Positions 33,085 to 45,960 of a DNA stretch of 64,000 nt are shown one piece after another. Origin of the DNA: Coriaria nepalensis (Eukaryota > Streptophyta > Magnoliopsida > Cucurbitales > Coriariaceae); assembly GCA_027186245.1 (NCBI GenBank), contig CP114485.1:9266001-9330000 (forward strand), in the 5' to 3' direction. Position 1 is the stretch's first letter; the number at the start of each line of letters is the position of its first letter. A program made the position numbers and the translations under genes. The notes beneath the pieces were generated by a model. That model worked only from the letters and a program-made list of their open reading frames with translations, did not search any database and was not told the origin of the DNA.

Positions 33085-33435
33085 TGTTGGTAATTTATGG
33101 ATTGAGACTTGAAACACGTGCTGAATACGTTTTCCAAAAAATGATATTTTCATTTTTCCAAATTACTTTTGGTTACTGTGAAAATAGTTTTTGGGATATG
33201 AAAAACCCTTACAAAGTCTCATAAACAATAATGAAATTTTGTTTTAGAATATTGGTATCGTTCTATATATTTTTGATAATACATATTTATCATATTTATA
33301 GGAAAAATTAGCACATATTCGTGAAATATTATACTGTTTCATGAACAATTATACATTTTGAAAAAATAATTAAACTATTTTAACAATTATATATTTAAAT
33401 TTCTAAAATTTAAATTCCACCCGTAATTAACTCTT
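33085..33435 (+). repeat. diverged LTR fragment related to the LTR at 30103
   Basis: TGTTGG...ATGGATT/CAAGACTTGAAACACG, TTTTCCAAAAAATGATATTTTCA, GGTTACTGTGAAAATAGTTTT and GTGAAA(C)A(G)TATACTGTTTCA(T/C) follow the same order as in 30103-30450 but with roughly a quarter of sites changed. The GC-rich second half is not recognisable. Confidence 0.7.
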
Positions 33436-35121
33436 TTGTCTGAGTTGAATAACGATGTACTTATAGCTTGAACGGCTGCTCATTACATCCTAGCCCCAGC
33501 GTGTTTGTGGAATACACAATCATGCATATTACTAGCATGTACCTCTCCTACCAGAATGTCGACTACATTTGCTCCTACACCGTAGACCACATGGAATTTT
33601 CGGCCGCATCAACATTGTTAATTAGTGAACGGACACTGCAGTAAACAAACCAAAAGTTGTATTAATGGCATTTCCTTTTACCGAACGAAACTAGTACATG
33701 TAACATAATCCTGCAACATGAGAAATACAATGATCAACCTGCAACATAAACCCCAACACAGTATATATAACATAATATAACATAAACCAAGCTGTTAGTT
33801 ATATGTCAACAAGTTTGTCATACATGCATAAATTCCATGGCATAAAAGTCAATTACACACACTCGACCTTATAGTTTATATCTTTTCATGTAAGTCAAGA
33901 TGTTTGTTAGTGTCTGCAGGTTTAATGAGAAATTTTCACTTTCTAAGTACAGTTCGAACTTATTCATCAAATGGGTAAAAGCATGCGTATCTATTCAAAA
34001 TCATATTATGCCTGAAGCCTTTGGAATGTGATTTGCTTTTAAACAAGAAAAAGTGCAAAAACTGAGTTCTAATTAAATTTGTATACAATGTACAAGCTAT
34101 ACATATATGAAGCGTATTTTACGTACATCACGTCATTTCTAACTTACTATATGCTATATGGGTTTTTAACCAATTTTATGCTATATTCAATATATTTCAT
34201 ATTTGATTACTATTTAATATCACTTGGATGTAGCAATTGGTGGAACTACACAATCTAGAATGCCGAAGTTGAAGTTACTTATATTAAATCAATCTGTTTA
34301 CGATGTGGAACGTAAATTTTTGTAATAATAATAAATAAATATCTGCCCAGCAGGGTTGAGATTAAACATGTTGGAGTCTTTTCGTTTCTGTCCTTTTCCT
34401 TGTGAGAACAAACATAATGGAGTCTTTTCTACTTTTCCTCATTTTCTTTCCCAAGAAACTAAGCTGATCGAAACATATGCAAATCGTCCTTAATTTGCGA
34501 CAGTAGTACTCTCACCAAGCTAGAAAGGAGATCGATGATCATATATATATGGGAATTAATATACAATTGCAGCACGAGTAGTGTAATACTAAAATCATAT
34601 ATGTTAACTTCTTTATTATGAATTCACTATATGTCTTCAAATACACGTGTGGTAGAGAGGCATGAGAGAGAGAGAGAGAGAGAGAGAGAGATCAAAGGAG
34701 AGAGAGAAAGAGATTATGTGAAGTGGAAGCAAATATCCTGGTTTCAGTTAGAAAACAAACTTGTGTAAAACATATTCTTTCTTTCAGGGCCTCTATGATT
34801 CAAAAAAAAAATATTGATAATCATCATTACCTGGATGGTGAAGAAAATATAAATTAAATAGAAAAAGACAATGTATGGAGTCAAAGACAAGAACGACCAC
34901 CTCTCTCTCTCTCTTTTTCTCTCAGGTCCACCTCCAAACCGTTTCTACCAAGACCCATCAACCACTCCTCTCTCTCTTTCTCCCCTTCTTTCCCTCTCTC
35001 TCTCTCTTCCCAATAATCTAAGCAAACCCCACAACACATCATAATCATCATGATCATTTTTTTCTTACTTCATCAAGCCTCCTCCTCCTCCTCCATACTA
35101 TCACCTCCTCAATCCTCTCTA
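33436..35121. promoter_or_regulatory. region upstream of the MYB gene
   Basis: No coding sequence recognised. Contains (GA)13 at 34664-34690, GA-rich DNA to about 34715, and CT-rich tracts at 34900-35020 that are probably core promoter or leader. TATA-like CTATAAAT lies at 35122-35129, about 110 bp before the ATG. Confidence 0.5.
34664..34690. repeat. (GA)13 microsatellite upstream of the MYB gene
   Basis: Uninterrupted GA repeat. Confidence 0.9.
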
Positions 35122-35129
35122 CTATAAAT
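35122..35129 (+). promoter_or_regulatory. TATA box of the MYB gene
   Basis: CTATAAAT, followed by a leader of about 80-90 nt up to the ATG at 35239. Confidence 0.55.
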
Positions 35130-35238
35130 CTTTTCACTCATCTACATCAACCCAGTTGGGAGATTTACCGAAAAAAAAAAAACCAAATTCAAAATTTTGG
35201 TTCCAAAAGTGAACTCCAAATTTAGATCACTTCCCAAA

Positions 35239-36666
35239 ATGAGAAAATCGGCAGATCAGCCCTCTTCAACCCCAAAAAACAACATGAGTAACAACAATAA
35301 GCTCAGGAAAGGGCTGTGGTCTCCAGAAGAAGATGACAAGCTAATGAACTACATGTTGAACAATGGCCAAGGTTGCTGGAGTGACGTGGCAAGAAATGCA
35401 GGGCTCCTAAGATGTGGGAAGAGTTGTCGCCTCAGGTGGATTAATTACTTGAGGCCTGATCTTAAGAGAGGCGCTTTCTCGCCTCAAGAAGAAGAGCTCA
35501 TTATCCATCTCCATTCTCTGCTTGGCAACAGGTATTTTAATTTATTATTGCTTGCGTTTCTTGTATATTCATTCCCCCCCACCCCATATGAATGTTAATT
35601 AATGTCTTTCTTACAATAACTTATGTATCGGAAAAAACTGCCTATAAAAACGAATAAGTATAACATCCCAATCTACTGAGCCTCAGGGTGGTAGTAAAGG
35701 AGATCATGTCTTACTTTACTATCTTAAACTTGAATTTTGGAAGAAGTGGAGTAAAAAAAAACTTTAAAAAAACTTATAATTCACTTATAATTATGGATTT
35801 GATGATTTGAAGGATTAATATAAACCCTCATCCCGTCTACGTACATTTTTAGTGTACGTAGTATTATTTTTCGCTTTGCTAACAACGTTAATTTAGATAA
35901 CATAAGTGCTTGTATATTTTCTTTTTGCGTGATGATAAAGTTGCTTTTTACTTTTTCATTTTTACGTATATATAGATTGGTTAATACGTATAACTTGTTT
36001 AATTAACTAATGGGTTTGTTACACTAACACTAGAGTAGTAAAACGTAATGAACCATGCTTGCGTAGTCACTGTCTAATTAGGGTATAGATTGAACAAAAA
36101 AATATTATTCTAATAATTATGTATATTTAGAGAGAGAGAGAGATAGAATACTAGCATGCAAATACAGACTGGATCAAGGGAAACTTTAAGATAAATTATT
36201 ATATTTCTTCCTAAATTACATTCCAAGCAATATGTGTGGCATTTATGTAATTACTTTTTAAAATAGTAGCATAGAGATTTCACTTTCATTATGAATAAGA
36301 GTACGTACTTCTTGAAATATATACAATATTACCCCCACACTAAAAATGCATGTAGCCCTTCATTTTGGAAATCGATGAATTGAGCATACATATATTATAT
36401 ATATGCTCTCTCTCTATAGAGACAAGACACATAAAGGGGCAAAAAGATGAAAAGGACCCTGGTCTTGTGGTGTGATTAGTCTTAGCCCTTTGAGTTCAAG
36501 ACACTCCACACCTACTTCTTGTTTTGGGCTTGAAGCTTCCATGCAATATTCCAGCATGCATTTGGTAATAAAATTATTACACTCCTGGTTCCGTTTTCAA
36601 TCCAGATATAACTAAAAAGAGGGTCGAGTATCGATCTCACTTTTAAATTAGCTAGGAACCTGTAGA

Positions 36667-36705
<39 letters not shown>

Positions 36706-37649
36706 TGCACACTCTTCGTAGCTTGGGACAAAAGGCTAAGGTGAAAGAGATTTCATAGGGGTTTATCTTCTGAGTTGAAACTGCGTACGTACTCTGTATA
36801 TCTAGTTGTGTGTTGCTTTAAGGATGCTTTAAGAATATTCCATGCATGCAACTCATGCATTCAACACAACTACATCAAAATTGACAATGACTTGAAATTT
36901 CATTTTAAGATTTTTGGTTGTTTAATCACTTGAGGGGCTTAATTTTTCTTTGATGCTAGATCTTACTGAATTTTACTCTTCTACTTGTTAAATAAAAAAG
37001 GTGGTCACAGATTGCGGCTCGCTTACCAGGAAGAACCGATAATGAAATAAAGAATTTCTGGAATTCAACCATAAAGAAAAGGTTGAAGAACTTGTCCTCC
37101 ACTCCTTCACCAAACAGTACCAATACTGATCTAACGTCTTCAGATCAATCTAATCCAGTTTTTGGAGGATTCAATCCCATACACATAGATCCATCATCCT
37201 CAAATCATAATGGGCCCCTCAATCACATGATCGATCCATTTCCTATCTTTGATCATCGCAATCATCATCACGGTATGATCAACATGTCAATGGGTAATGG
37301 GTACTTTCATGGAACCCCATGCTCCATGCAACAGCAGAATATTTCCATGGGGGCAGTTCCTCATGATGGCTCTAATTTTCATGGGGTAGATATGTTTCGT
37401 CCACCAAATTTAGAGAGTGTGAGCACAGATGAAAGTCTAAAAACTGAAAGTATAAGTGATATCAACACAAATAGCAATAACTTTAACGATATAAATAGTA
37501 TAATTTTCAATAATAATAACAACAACAGTAATAATAATAATAACAAGGTTGAAAACTTTAATGGGTGTGGGGATTATCTGAAGGAATGGGACTTTGATGA
37601 GTTGATGAAAGACATCTCCTCTTTCCCTTGTCTTGACTTTTCATCTTGA
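35239..37649 (+). CDS. R2R3-MYB transcription factor, MYB46/MYB83-like (secondary wall)
   Basis: Two exons, 35239-35531 and 37001-37649, join in phase 2 through GT-AG sites; 313 residues. R2 covers about 22-74 with Trp27, Trp47 and Trp67. R3 covers about 77-127 with Phe80, Trp99 and Trp118. The strings [36 protein letters not shown] and [20 protein letters not shown], plus the N-terminus MRK, are those of MYB46/MYB83, nuclear regulators that switch on secondary-wall cellulose, xylan and lignin genes. The single intron sits at the conserved R3 position; the usual R2 intron is absent. The C-terminal region is Asn/Ser-rich with an AAT-coded Asn run and ends in an acidic, aromatic segment ([11 protein letters not shown]) suited to activation. 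The first in-frame ATG giving MRK is chosen. Confidence 0.93.
35532..37000 (+). other. intron of the MYB gene
   Basis: Donor AACAG|GTATTT, acceptor AAAAAAG|GTGG. Long for this family at 1,469 bp. Contains (AT)16 at 36669-36700 and GA-rich patches; no inserted coding sequence recognised. Confidence 0.9.
36669..36700. repeat. (AT)16 microsatellite in the MYB intron
   Basis: Uninterrupted AT repeat. Confidence 0.9.
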
Positions 37650-39820
37650 GCAATAATTGGTAATATAAAAACACTTTTATCCTTATATAAATATATATAT
37701 ACACTACTGAGTAGCTCTTTTTTTTTTTTCCTTAATAACTTTCTCCTCCTTATTCTTTTCTTTTTCTCTTTTTTAATTTGTACCCAATTTCTCTGTTTTA
37801 GATTAATCTTTTATCACTTTTCAATACCTACCTAAACCCTAATGATAGAGCCCATGATTAGCATAAATGGTGAGAAAAAATTGTTTCCCGTTACCTTGTT
37901 CATTAACCTTGTACAAGTACATATTCTTAGTGTTCCTTTCCATAGGAAATTAGATAAAAGTGGAAGGGTTTGGAATAAAAGTCAAATTTAGTCAATATTG
38001 TATATGTAATTACCAGTTGGTTTAAAGCTAATTAAGTTTGGGGATGTACTAATAGTGTTACAATTTGGAGCATCTTCAATTCATAAAGTACTCCCACTTT
38101 TGATACACATGAGCTTGTTTGAAGAGGGGACCGATGTTAATATATATAGAGCTTCATAAGGAAATAGGGTTAATCAAGCCTACTGTTGGTATATATATAT
38201 ATATAGATCATAGCTTCGTAGTTGTATATTATTGTAACATCTATTTACAAAAGAAAAAATGTATCACTTTGTGATCAAATATTACTACGATTTATAGTTT
38301 ACACCACACATTGTATTAGGGATGATATAGAATCTCTCTCTCATCATAGAAGAGTTTCTTTTTCGAACCCCTCGCTCTTATTTAAAAACAGAAATAAAAA
38401 AAGAAGAAGATTTTTTCTCCATCAAAAAGCAGCAAGCTAGTTCAGATCTTACACTAGGGTAATTACTCCCTTTAATGGGGTCTAATCACGTGGCTCAGTA
38501 GTCCGTTAGTAGTTATTACAAGGAAAAAGTATGAGGGTAGAATTAGTTCAGGAGTTGTGAATTGGTCAGCATGCTCTCATAGTGACATGGGTTTTTGTAA
38601 TTATTAATTTCTCGTGGGTGATATTAGTTAATTAAGCTACAATGGTTTGGAGTCTCAAGAGTCATTATATCTACCACAACATCTCAATCGCTCTACCTAA
38701 ACATTGTAAAACAACATCATCTCTTTTAATTTCTTAATATAATAAGTATAGTGTGAGTGAAATTGGTCATGTCTATCTGATGCATACTTGTCAAATAAGT
38801 GGAAAGAAGTTAGCTTTGGAAAGCGGCCATTCAAAGTTGCATTCCTTAGTTTATGAAAATCTCTATGGACTCCTTTCCTTTTCGCTCACCGTACTGTAAT
38901 TGATAGACGCTAGTTGAGCGTATAGTCCAATCCCTCTCATTTAAATGCAAACTGAGTTTACTGCACAACAGATACAACTAGAGTTATTTAATTAGAATGA
39001 AAAGACCGTATTCAGTATATAATATTATATTAAGAGCACTTATATCTAGATAAATATTTATATTAACTAAAATTTTAAAGAATATGAAAAACTTTTGTGA
39101 AAAAATACTATATATCAAATTAACTATTTTTAACTTTTAATTTTATTTCTATAATATAAATAATAAATACAATTTTAATAGAGTTAAACTTATTTAATTA
39201 TTATTTTTTTTCTCACATTAACTTGTTATTGAAAAAATAATTACTTAATCTAATTAATTTAAAAAGTAGAATAGAGATCCTAAAATAAACTTGTTTGAAA
39301 AGTTATTAACTAAAGTATCATATTAGTTGAAATTAAGTTAAATTTAAAAAATAATTATAGAGAAACTTATGTGAATGCTGTAACCTTTGGTAAATTAACT
39401 TAGAGATATGAAAATTAATACATTTATAAATAATTATTTAAAAATTGTATTAAAAACTAATTTTCCCAATTACTTTTATATAAGGTCCTTTAGTTTTAAC
39501 ACCTAAAATGATAAAAATTACAAATCAAGCCTAATTTTTTCTTATATTTGTGATACTAGCCTAATGTAATTAAAAAATAAAAAAGTAAATAAGGATGAAC
39601 AAAGTTATCTTTCGAAAAGCTGATAAGGGTGGCAGGTGAGTTGCTTCAATATCACTCAAACATTGAGTGAAAAGACAAGTTTGCCCTCAACACTACCAAG
39701 CTAACCAACGATAAGTTTTTGCCTTAGAAATGATATTTCTTCCCTGAGATGCGATTTACCTTCATCTCATAATTTCTTGTTAATATCAACTATAAATGTC
39801 AAATAGATTCAAGTTCTTAT
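37650..39820. other. MYB 3' UTR and AT-rich intergenic DNA
   Basis: No further gene seen on either strand. T-rich sequence after the stop (37720-37800) is the likely 3' UTR. Confidence 0.45.
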
Positions 39821-40170
39821 TTCATAATCAAAGGTGGAGAGCTTCAAGATAAAAAAAACGTTGGGTTTAGGGTAAGGTTCATACTCACGATTTTTTTCAT
39901 TTTTTTATGCAAAATTGATGTGAAATTCTCTATGTTTTTAGGGTCGTTCTGTTCAAGTAATGATTATAATAGACATTTCCCATTGTTCTGTAAGTGAAAA
40001 AAATATGGAAAAGTGAAAAAAAGAAGAAGCAAATTCTGAAAAATAGAGAAAGTTATATTTGTATTTTCAAATTTTCCAATGTATAGAGAGGATATTGGGA
40101 AATTTGAAAAGAGAACAAAATTCAATTTTTTTTCAATTTCTCAATGTTTTAAGTAGTCCGAGTACATTGA
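39821..40170 (+). repeat. left inverted arm of the foldback element
   Basis: Pairs with 43152-43515 in reverse complement, about 75-80% identity by eye. Confidence 0.7.
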
Positions 40171-40739
40171 AAAATTTGGAAACAAAATCAAAATATTTTC
40201 TAATTTCTTAATATCTTAAATTAGAAGAGTACATTAAGAAATTGAGAAAACTGGATTCTATCAAAATACTTCCCAATTTTCCAAATGGATAAGTTCCTGT
40301 GTGTTCATTCATTTGCAATTATGAGTTATATAGCCATAAATAACCAGGTGACACAACCTCACACTTTATACTCAGAACACTACACGACTGAGTACTGGAG
40401 GCAATCATATGCGGAATCGATATATCTTATACCATTGAAGAATGATTGAGATTTTTTGCCAGAGGTTTGGGCAATCATTGTTGAACTCCTTATAATTCGT
40501 AAACAAAGTGGGAGATCGAAGAAGAGATGTATACCTTCGAGGAGTGAATTTTCATGAAAGAGGAGTAAGTGTAGCAAATGTGAGGTATATGAGTTATATT
40601 AATGCCTATTACCGCCTTTTGAAGATATGTAATTTAGAAATTATAGTTTTGTAAAAAGTATAATTTTTTTTGTTCCTAATACCACATTTTCAAGAGATTT
40701 AATGAAAGAAATAGTAATGATATTATCAAAGATCTAACC

Positions 40740-42260
40740 TTATCTCCAAAGATATTTATATTATGCCTATACACTACACTTAGAACCATAAATGTGATAC
40801 ATTTCAATAGTTGACAAAAATATTTGACTTTATGTTCATATTATATCTAAATACTATACTTATAATCATAAAGGTGATACCTTTTAATAGTTGATCAAAA
40901 TGTTTGATTTTTATATATTTATAATATATCTAAATACTACACTTAGAACCATAAAAGTGTAACATTTTAATAGTTGACAATATAGTTTAACTTTTATATG
41001 TTCATATTATGTCTAAATATTACAATTAGAATCATAAAAATGTAACCTGTCAATCGTTGACCAAGACATTTGACATTTATATGCTTACGTTATATCTAAA
41101 CAATATACTTAAATTCATAAAAGTGATAGTTTTTAATGGTTGACCAAAATGTTTGACTTTTATATGTTCATATTATGTCTAAACATTATACTTAGATCCA
41201 TAAAGGTGATACATTTCAAAAGTTGACCAAAAGGTCTTACCCTTATATGTTTATATTATATCTAAATACTATACTTATAACCATAAATGTGTAACTTTTC
41301 GATAGTTAACCAAAAAATTTGACCTTTATATGTTTATTTATATCTAAACAATTAAAACCGTAAATGTGATATTTTTCAATAGTTGATCCAAAGCTTTGAC
41401 CTTTATATGTTTATTTTATGTCTAAACATTTCACTTAAAATTATAAAGGTGTAACCTTTCAATAGTTGACCAAAAAATTTGACCTTTATATGTTTATATT
41501 ATATCTAAATAATACACTTAGAATTATAAAAGTGTAACCTCTCAATAGTTGACTAAAATATTTGACCTTTATATGTTCATATTATACTAAATACTATACT
41601 TAAAACTATAAATGTGTAACTTTTCAATAGTTGACCAAAAATTTTAACCTTTATATACTATTCATATTATTTCTAAACATTACACTTAAAACTATAAAGG
41701 TGTAACCTTTTAATAGTTGACCAAAAAGTTTGACCTTTATATATTCATATTATGTCTAAACACTATACTTAAAATCATAAAAATGATACTTTTCAATACT
41801 TGACCAAAATGTTTGACCTTTATATGTTCATATTATGTCTAAATACTATACTTAGAACCATAAAGATGTAACTTTTCAATAGTTGACCAAAATATTTGAC
41901 ATTTACATGTTCATATTATGTTTAAACACTATACTTAATACCACAAAGGTGATACTTTTCAATAGTAAACCAAAATATTTGACGTTTATATGTTTATATT
42001 ATATCTAAACATTATACTTATAACTATACAAGTGTAACCTTTATATGTTTATATTACATCTAAATACTACACTTAAAACTATAAAGGTGTAATCTTTTAA
42101 TAGTTGACCAAAATGTTTGATTTTTATATATTTATATTATGTCTAAATATTATATTTATAACCAAAAGATTTGACCTTTTTATGTCCACACAATATCGCA
42201 ACGTTATATTTAAAACCATAAAGGTGGAATATTTTACTAGTCAACCAAACCGTCTAAGTT
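40740..42260. repeat. minisatellite, about 18 units of ~83 bp
   Basis: Each unit carries ATGTTCATATTATGTCTAAA, then TACTACACTTA, ACCATAAAGGTGTAAC or -GTGATAC, TTTTCAATAGTTGACCAAAA and TTTGACCTTTATAT. Unit starts, taken at the CATAAA word, fall near 40787, 40866, 40950, 41031, 41114, 41197, 41280 and so on, a period of 81-85 bp. One unit is shortened near 42024-42078, and the last ones decay at 42160-42260. Confidence 0.93.
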
Positions 42261-43151
42261 TCTCATATTTCCAATGTCTACCATGTTATTAAGACATTGA
42301 GAAATAGAAAATCAAAGTAGAATCGTTTAACTTTTTCAATTTCACATTGTCTATCACATTACTAAGACCTTGATAAATTGAAAAAGAAAACAGAGGGTTA
42401 TGTTTTGTGCACACTAGAAAAGAAAACAAATAGTTCTGACTTGTGCATATTATCCAACTTGACCTTAATGAAATTGAATCAATTTCATGCCAAATAACAC
42501 TAATCATTCTAGATTAGGGTAATGAAATTGAAGCAAAAATAAAATAATTTTAAAAAAATGCAAGAAAACATCTATAAATAGAATACTTTAAACTAATTAA
42601 TTCAAATATCACTACTCAGAGTTAACAAACCAATCGAGCTTTCACAAACATAAATTAACACAAATATTGTAACAAATATCATATCCAATAGTAATAATAC
42701 TAAACAAAATGTAAATATAAGTACTATAAAAACTAATTAATGTCTAAGTATCCTTGATAAATAGTTGTGGAAATCAGGCATAAGTACCCAATTATAACAA
42801 TCCTCTTTCCCTTTCTAGCATCTCACATAAGAGTGGATTTCACATCATCTCTTACTTTTTCTAAAACTTTGTCATCCTCTTCTTCCTCTTCTTCCTCTAC
42901 TTCCTCCTCTTCTTCTGATTTTTCTTCTTCTTCTTCAATCACCACCGTTGGTTCAACATATGGTTAACAAACTTCATCCTCCAATTCCTCTGCCAAAACA
43001 TCCACCACATCATCCATATAATTATGAAGGCTAGCTAACTTTTTCAAATGAGGCTGACTTTCTTCCTCTAATATAGTCTTTAATATATCATAGACAACGA
43101 GCTGAAATATAATAAAGTTAAAGTCAAATAAATATTATTGAATATCATAGC

Positions 43152-43515
43152 CAATGTACTCTGACTACTTAAGACATTGAGATATTGGGAAAATTTTGAA
43201 TTATGTTCTCTTTTCCAATTTCACAATGTTCTCTTTATAGGGATACATTGGGATATTAGGATATACGAACTTCACTTCTTATATATATATATTTTTTCAT
43301 ATTTTCCAGATTTTACATTTTTCATATTTCCACATTCTTTCACTTGCAGAACAACTCGGAATGTATATTACAATCACTACTTGAACGGAACAACCTCAGA
43401 AATAAAGGATTATCCATCACATTTTTATAAAAAAGTGAAAAAATATGGGTATGAATCTTTACCCTACACCTAAAACTTTTTCTTTCTTAAAGCTCTCCAC
43501 CTTCGATTAATAACT
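43152..43515 (-). repeat. right inverted arm of the foldback element
   Basis: Reverse-complement partner of 39821-40170. Confidence 0.7.
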
Positions 43516-43578
43516 CAAAATATCATAAAATGTCTAATCAACACTGTAGAATCTACATACCTATTCCGATGAAGTGGA

Positions 43579-43704
43579 TTAACCTTCGCCCATTGCTTTA
43601 GGTTTCCTTCGAGTCCTTTTTGGATCATCCTCCATGTTCTCCGGCGGCTCTTCCGACCTCGACCACTTCTCCCTTCTCTTCGTGCCCGAAGCCCTTCTAA
43701 CCAT
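43579..43704 (-). CDS. hypothetical 41-residue basic ORF beside the foldback arm
   Basis: Starts ATG at 43704, reads MVRRASGTKRREKWSRSEEP and continues Lys/Arg-rich to a stop at 43579. It is higher in GC than its surroundings, which suggests a former coding exon, perhaps cargo of the foldback element. A donor-like GAAG|GTTAAT near its end would allow splicing onwards. No family recognised. Confidence 0.3.
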   Translation of the reverse strand: MVRRASGTKRREKWSRSEEPPENMEDDPKRTRRKPKAMGEG

Positions 43705-43719
43705 ATTTTAGCTCTCTAA

Positions 43720-45503
43720 CTTTGACCTTTGAGCTTAAAACTTTTCTTCAAGCAGTAATGATGATAAAGAAAAAGAAACGGAAGAAGAAGAGCACAAGAT
43801 TGAGGAACATAGTGGAAGAGGTTTGTGGGTATCGTGGGTCTGTGAGGAAAAAAAAGTTGAACAAAAAGATGAAAAAATTTCAATTGTGTTTTTTTTATTC
43901 AAAGTTTAAAAGGGGCAAACATATAATTTATTAATATTTTATTTCTCTTTAATACTGAAAAGCCAAAAAGACTTGTTTAACCAAGAAACTTTTTTTGTGT
44001 GCTAAGCTCTTAAAGAAAAATCCAAAACTAGGCTATTTGACACAATTACCTCTTTATATAATATCTTTAGCTCCCCTAAAATTATTCTCTAGACGCGCCT
44101 AACTTCCTTTACTCCTTTTATACTATTAATGTTATAAAAAAAAATCTATATTTGGCCTATTTTAAGGGTTTGCTACTTTGCTTTTTATATTTATACAAGA
44201 TATCCAACCAAATATGAGTGGATCAAGGAAAAGATAGGTACCATATATTACCTATCTTTTCCTTACTTAATATTTTGGATTTATCCTTGTTTTTATAATT
44301 ATTATAGAATATACCTATGTACTTTATTAATTATATATTTTAATCCACTAATTTGTATTTGACATTTTTCTAAAAGTAAATCTTCAAATTTTATGAGTTT
44401 TGTAAAATTTGTTGTATTTTTTTCAAAAATATTTTCTTAACATATTTCATTTAATTTTGTCAAACATATTTCAAAAAACTTGTTAACATATTTCAAATTT
44501 TTTTTTTTTGACAAATCTTCTAGCTCAATCCCTAAATAGATAGCTTTAAATTGAAATAGAAACCTAAATTGGTCTTAAAACAGCAGATGGCATACCCTTA
44601 ATTGTATCATATTGGGAAGAAAATCTATCATCTTTGCCTACTTTTTGTCGTTGGAATAATGGTTGTCACCTCACTATAAATTGAAGAGGAAAAAAAAAAG
44701 GTTATGTATTGCTATAAACGATAAGCTCCACACCAAATCGCTTTTCTGTAAGTCGTTTTTCTTTTCCTAGTCAAATTCTCATCATCTAGTTACGAAACCA
44801 GTCTAATGGATATTATGGAATCGAAACCGTATGCTAAGAGTATAATACTATCAAGAATAAAACATGAGTATAAGTACGTAGTCTTACATCTGTTTCTGTA
44901 ATTTTGTTTCTAGTGCTTGTAATTATCGAAGAAAAAACGTGACAATTTTATAGATATGAAAGAAAGATAAACAAAAAAAGGAGAGTGCTTTTTTCTCAAT
45001 CATTTCTTTGAGGAATTCTTAAGACACTATATATAACTAACACGTAGATATACTAATTGTTTAACTTGAAAAGTAGAGTTGTTTTCCATTAGTTCATTAC
45101 CATGATGACCATGCTAAGACTGTTCAAATGAGTAATGAAGGCATGAGGATCAAACTTTGGAGGGTTGGTCATATTGCTTGTCTACATGCTTTACCTTGTA
45201 ACGTGCCGATATTGGTGGTCATGCATTCTCGAATTGTCCTTTTGCACAAGTTTTCCTCTCAAGTCATAATTAATTATATACAATAAAATTTTAATAAATT
45301 AATATTATTAGGAATAAGAAAAGTTATTAATTTAATGAAATATTAAATTATTAAAAAAATTTAACATATTATTATTAATTTGAGATATAAAATTATTATT
45401 TAATTAAAATTATTAATTTATTTAACTTTTTTTAGGGCAAATAATAGGATAAAGATAATATCATGGACTTTCTTTTCCGGAGTCGTTTAAAAGGATACGT
45501 TTT
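43720..45503. other. AT-rich intergenic DNA with one strong hairpin
   Basis: No gene seen. The hairpin at 44190-44300 is listed separately. Confidence 0.45.
44190..44300. repeat. foldback hairpin with perfect 16-bp core stem
   Basis: AAGGAAAAGATAGGTA at 44225-44240 pairs perfectly with 44249-44264 around an 8-nt loop (CCATATAT). Pairing continues imperfectly outward: ACAAGATATCCAACCAAATATGAGT on the left against ACTTAATATTTTGGATTTATCC on the right. It could be a small MITE or a hairpin-RNA locus. Confidence 0.65.
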
Positions 45504-45960
45504 TGTTATAGGATATCTTCATAGGAGAACCGAAGGTAATGATTTCAAGGCACAATTTTGTTGCCCTTATTTCCGATGTAAAATGATTCGGCGAGTTTCC
45601 TCCAACATACAATAAAGCCTCTGTTATTCTACAATTTCACACGTGAAGAATAACTCACGAACTGAAGATGAGTTTTTATGGATCGATGAAACTTTGTATT
45701 TGATGTTTGCAATAAAAAAAATACAACAAAAGATGTAGAAAGAAAAGAAAAGTATGTGCTGAAAATTTTATGAAGAGATTTTCTTATTATAGGGATTATG
45801 AAGAGCATGAGTATTTATGTCTCCCAAACATGCTTTTCATAAGGACATAATCATTCATAATTAATCCAAGTTATTGGATGGATTACCAGTAACTAGCAAC
45901 ACAACTTTTCATTTTGTAAAAATAAAAAATTTAAATAAAAAATTTGAAAATTATTTAAGA
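45504..45960 (-). repeat. 3' LTR of the 4.7-kb copia element
   Basis: Begins TGTTATAGGATATCTTC. Shares GGAGAAC(C/T)GAAGG, GTGAAGAATAAC(T/C)CAC, AACTTTGTATTTGATGTTTGCAA and AAGGACATAATCATTCATAATTAATCCAA with the right LTR. Confidence 0.85.

Larger units (their letters stand above)
39821..43515. mobile_element. long foldback (MULE-like?) element
   Basis: Arms 39821-40170 and 43152-43515 are inverted copies: both read (right arm on the minus strand) AGGTGGAGAGCTT, GGGTAAGGTTCATAC-like, CCGTTCAAGTA, TGTTCTG(T/C)AAGTG, AGAGAACA, and CAATG(T)TTAAGTAGTC. Between them lies a minisatellite of about 18 units and a broken acidic Glu-rich reading frame (minus strand, 42960-42840). Long inverted arms fit a Mutator-like or foldback element. 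I see no transposase and no clear target duplication, and the true ends may lie further out. Confidence 0.6.

Noticed and set aside
35197..35238. Longer N-terminus for the MYB protein starting at 35197
   Set aside because: The codon at 35197 is TTG, not ATG. The first ATG (35239) gives MRK, the known start of MYB46/83 proteins.
40740..42260. CRISPR-like array
   Set aside because: Units are direct tandem repeats without unique spacers, in a plant genome.
42767..42967. Ser-rich ORF on the plus strand
   Set aside because: Complement of a Glu-codon-rich stretch on the minus strand; low complexity.
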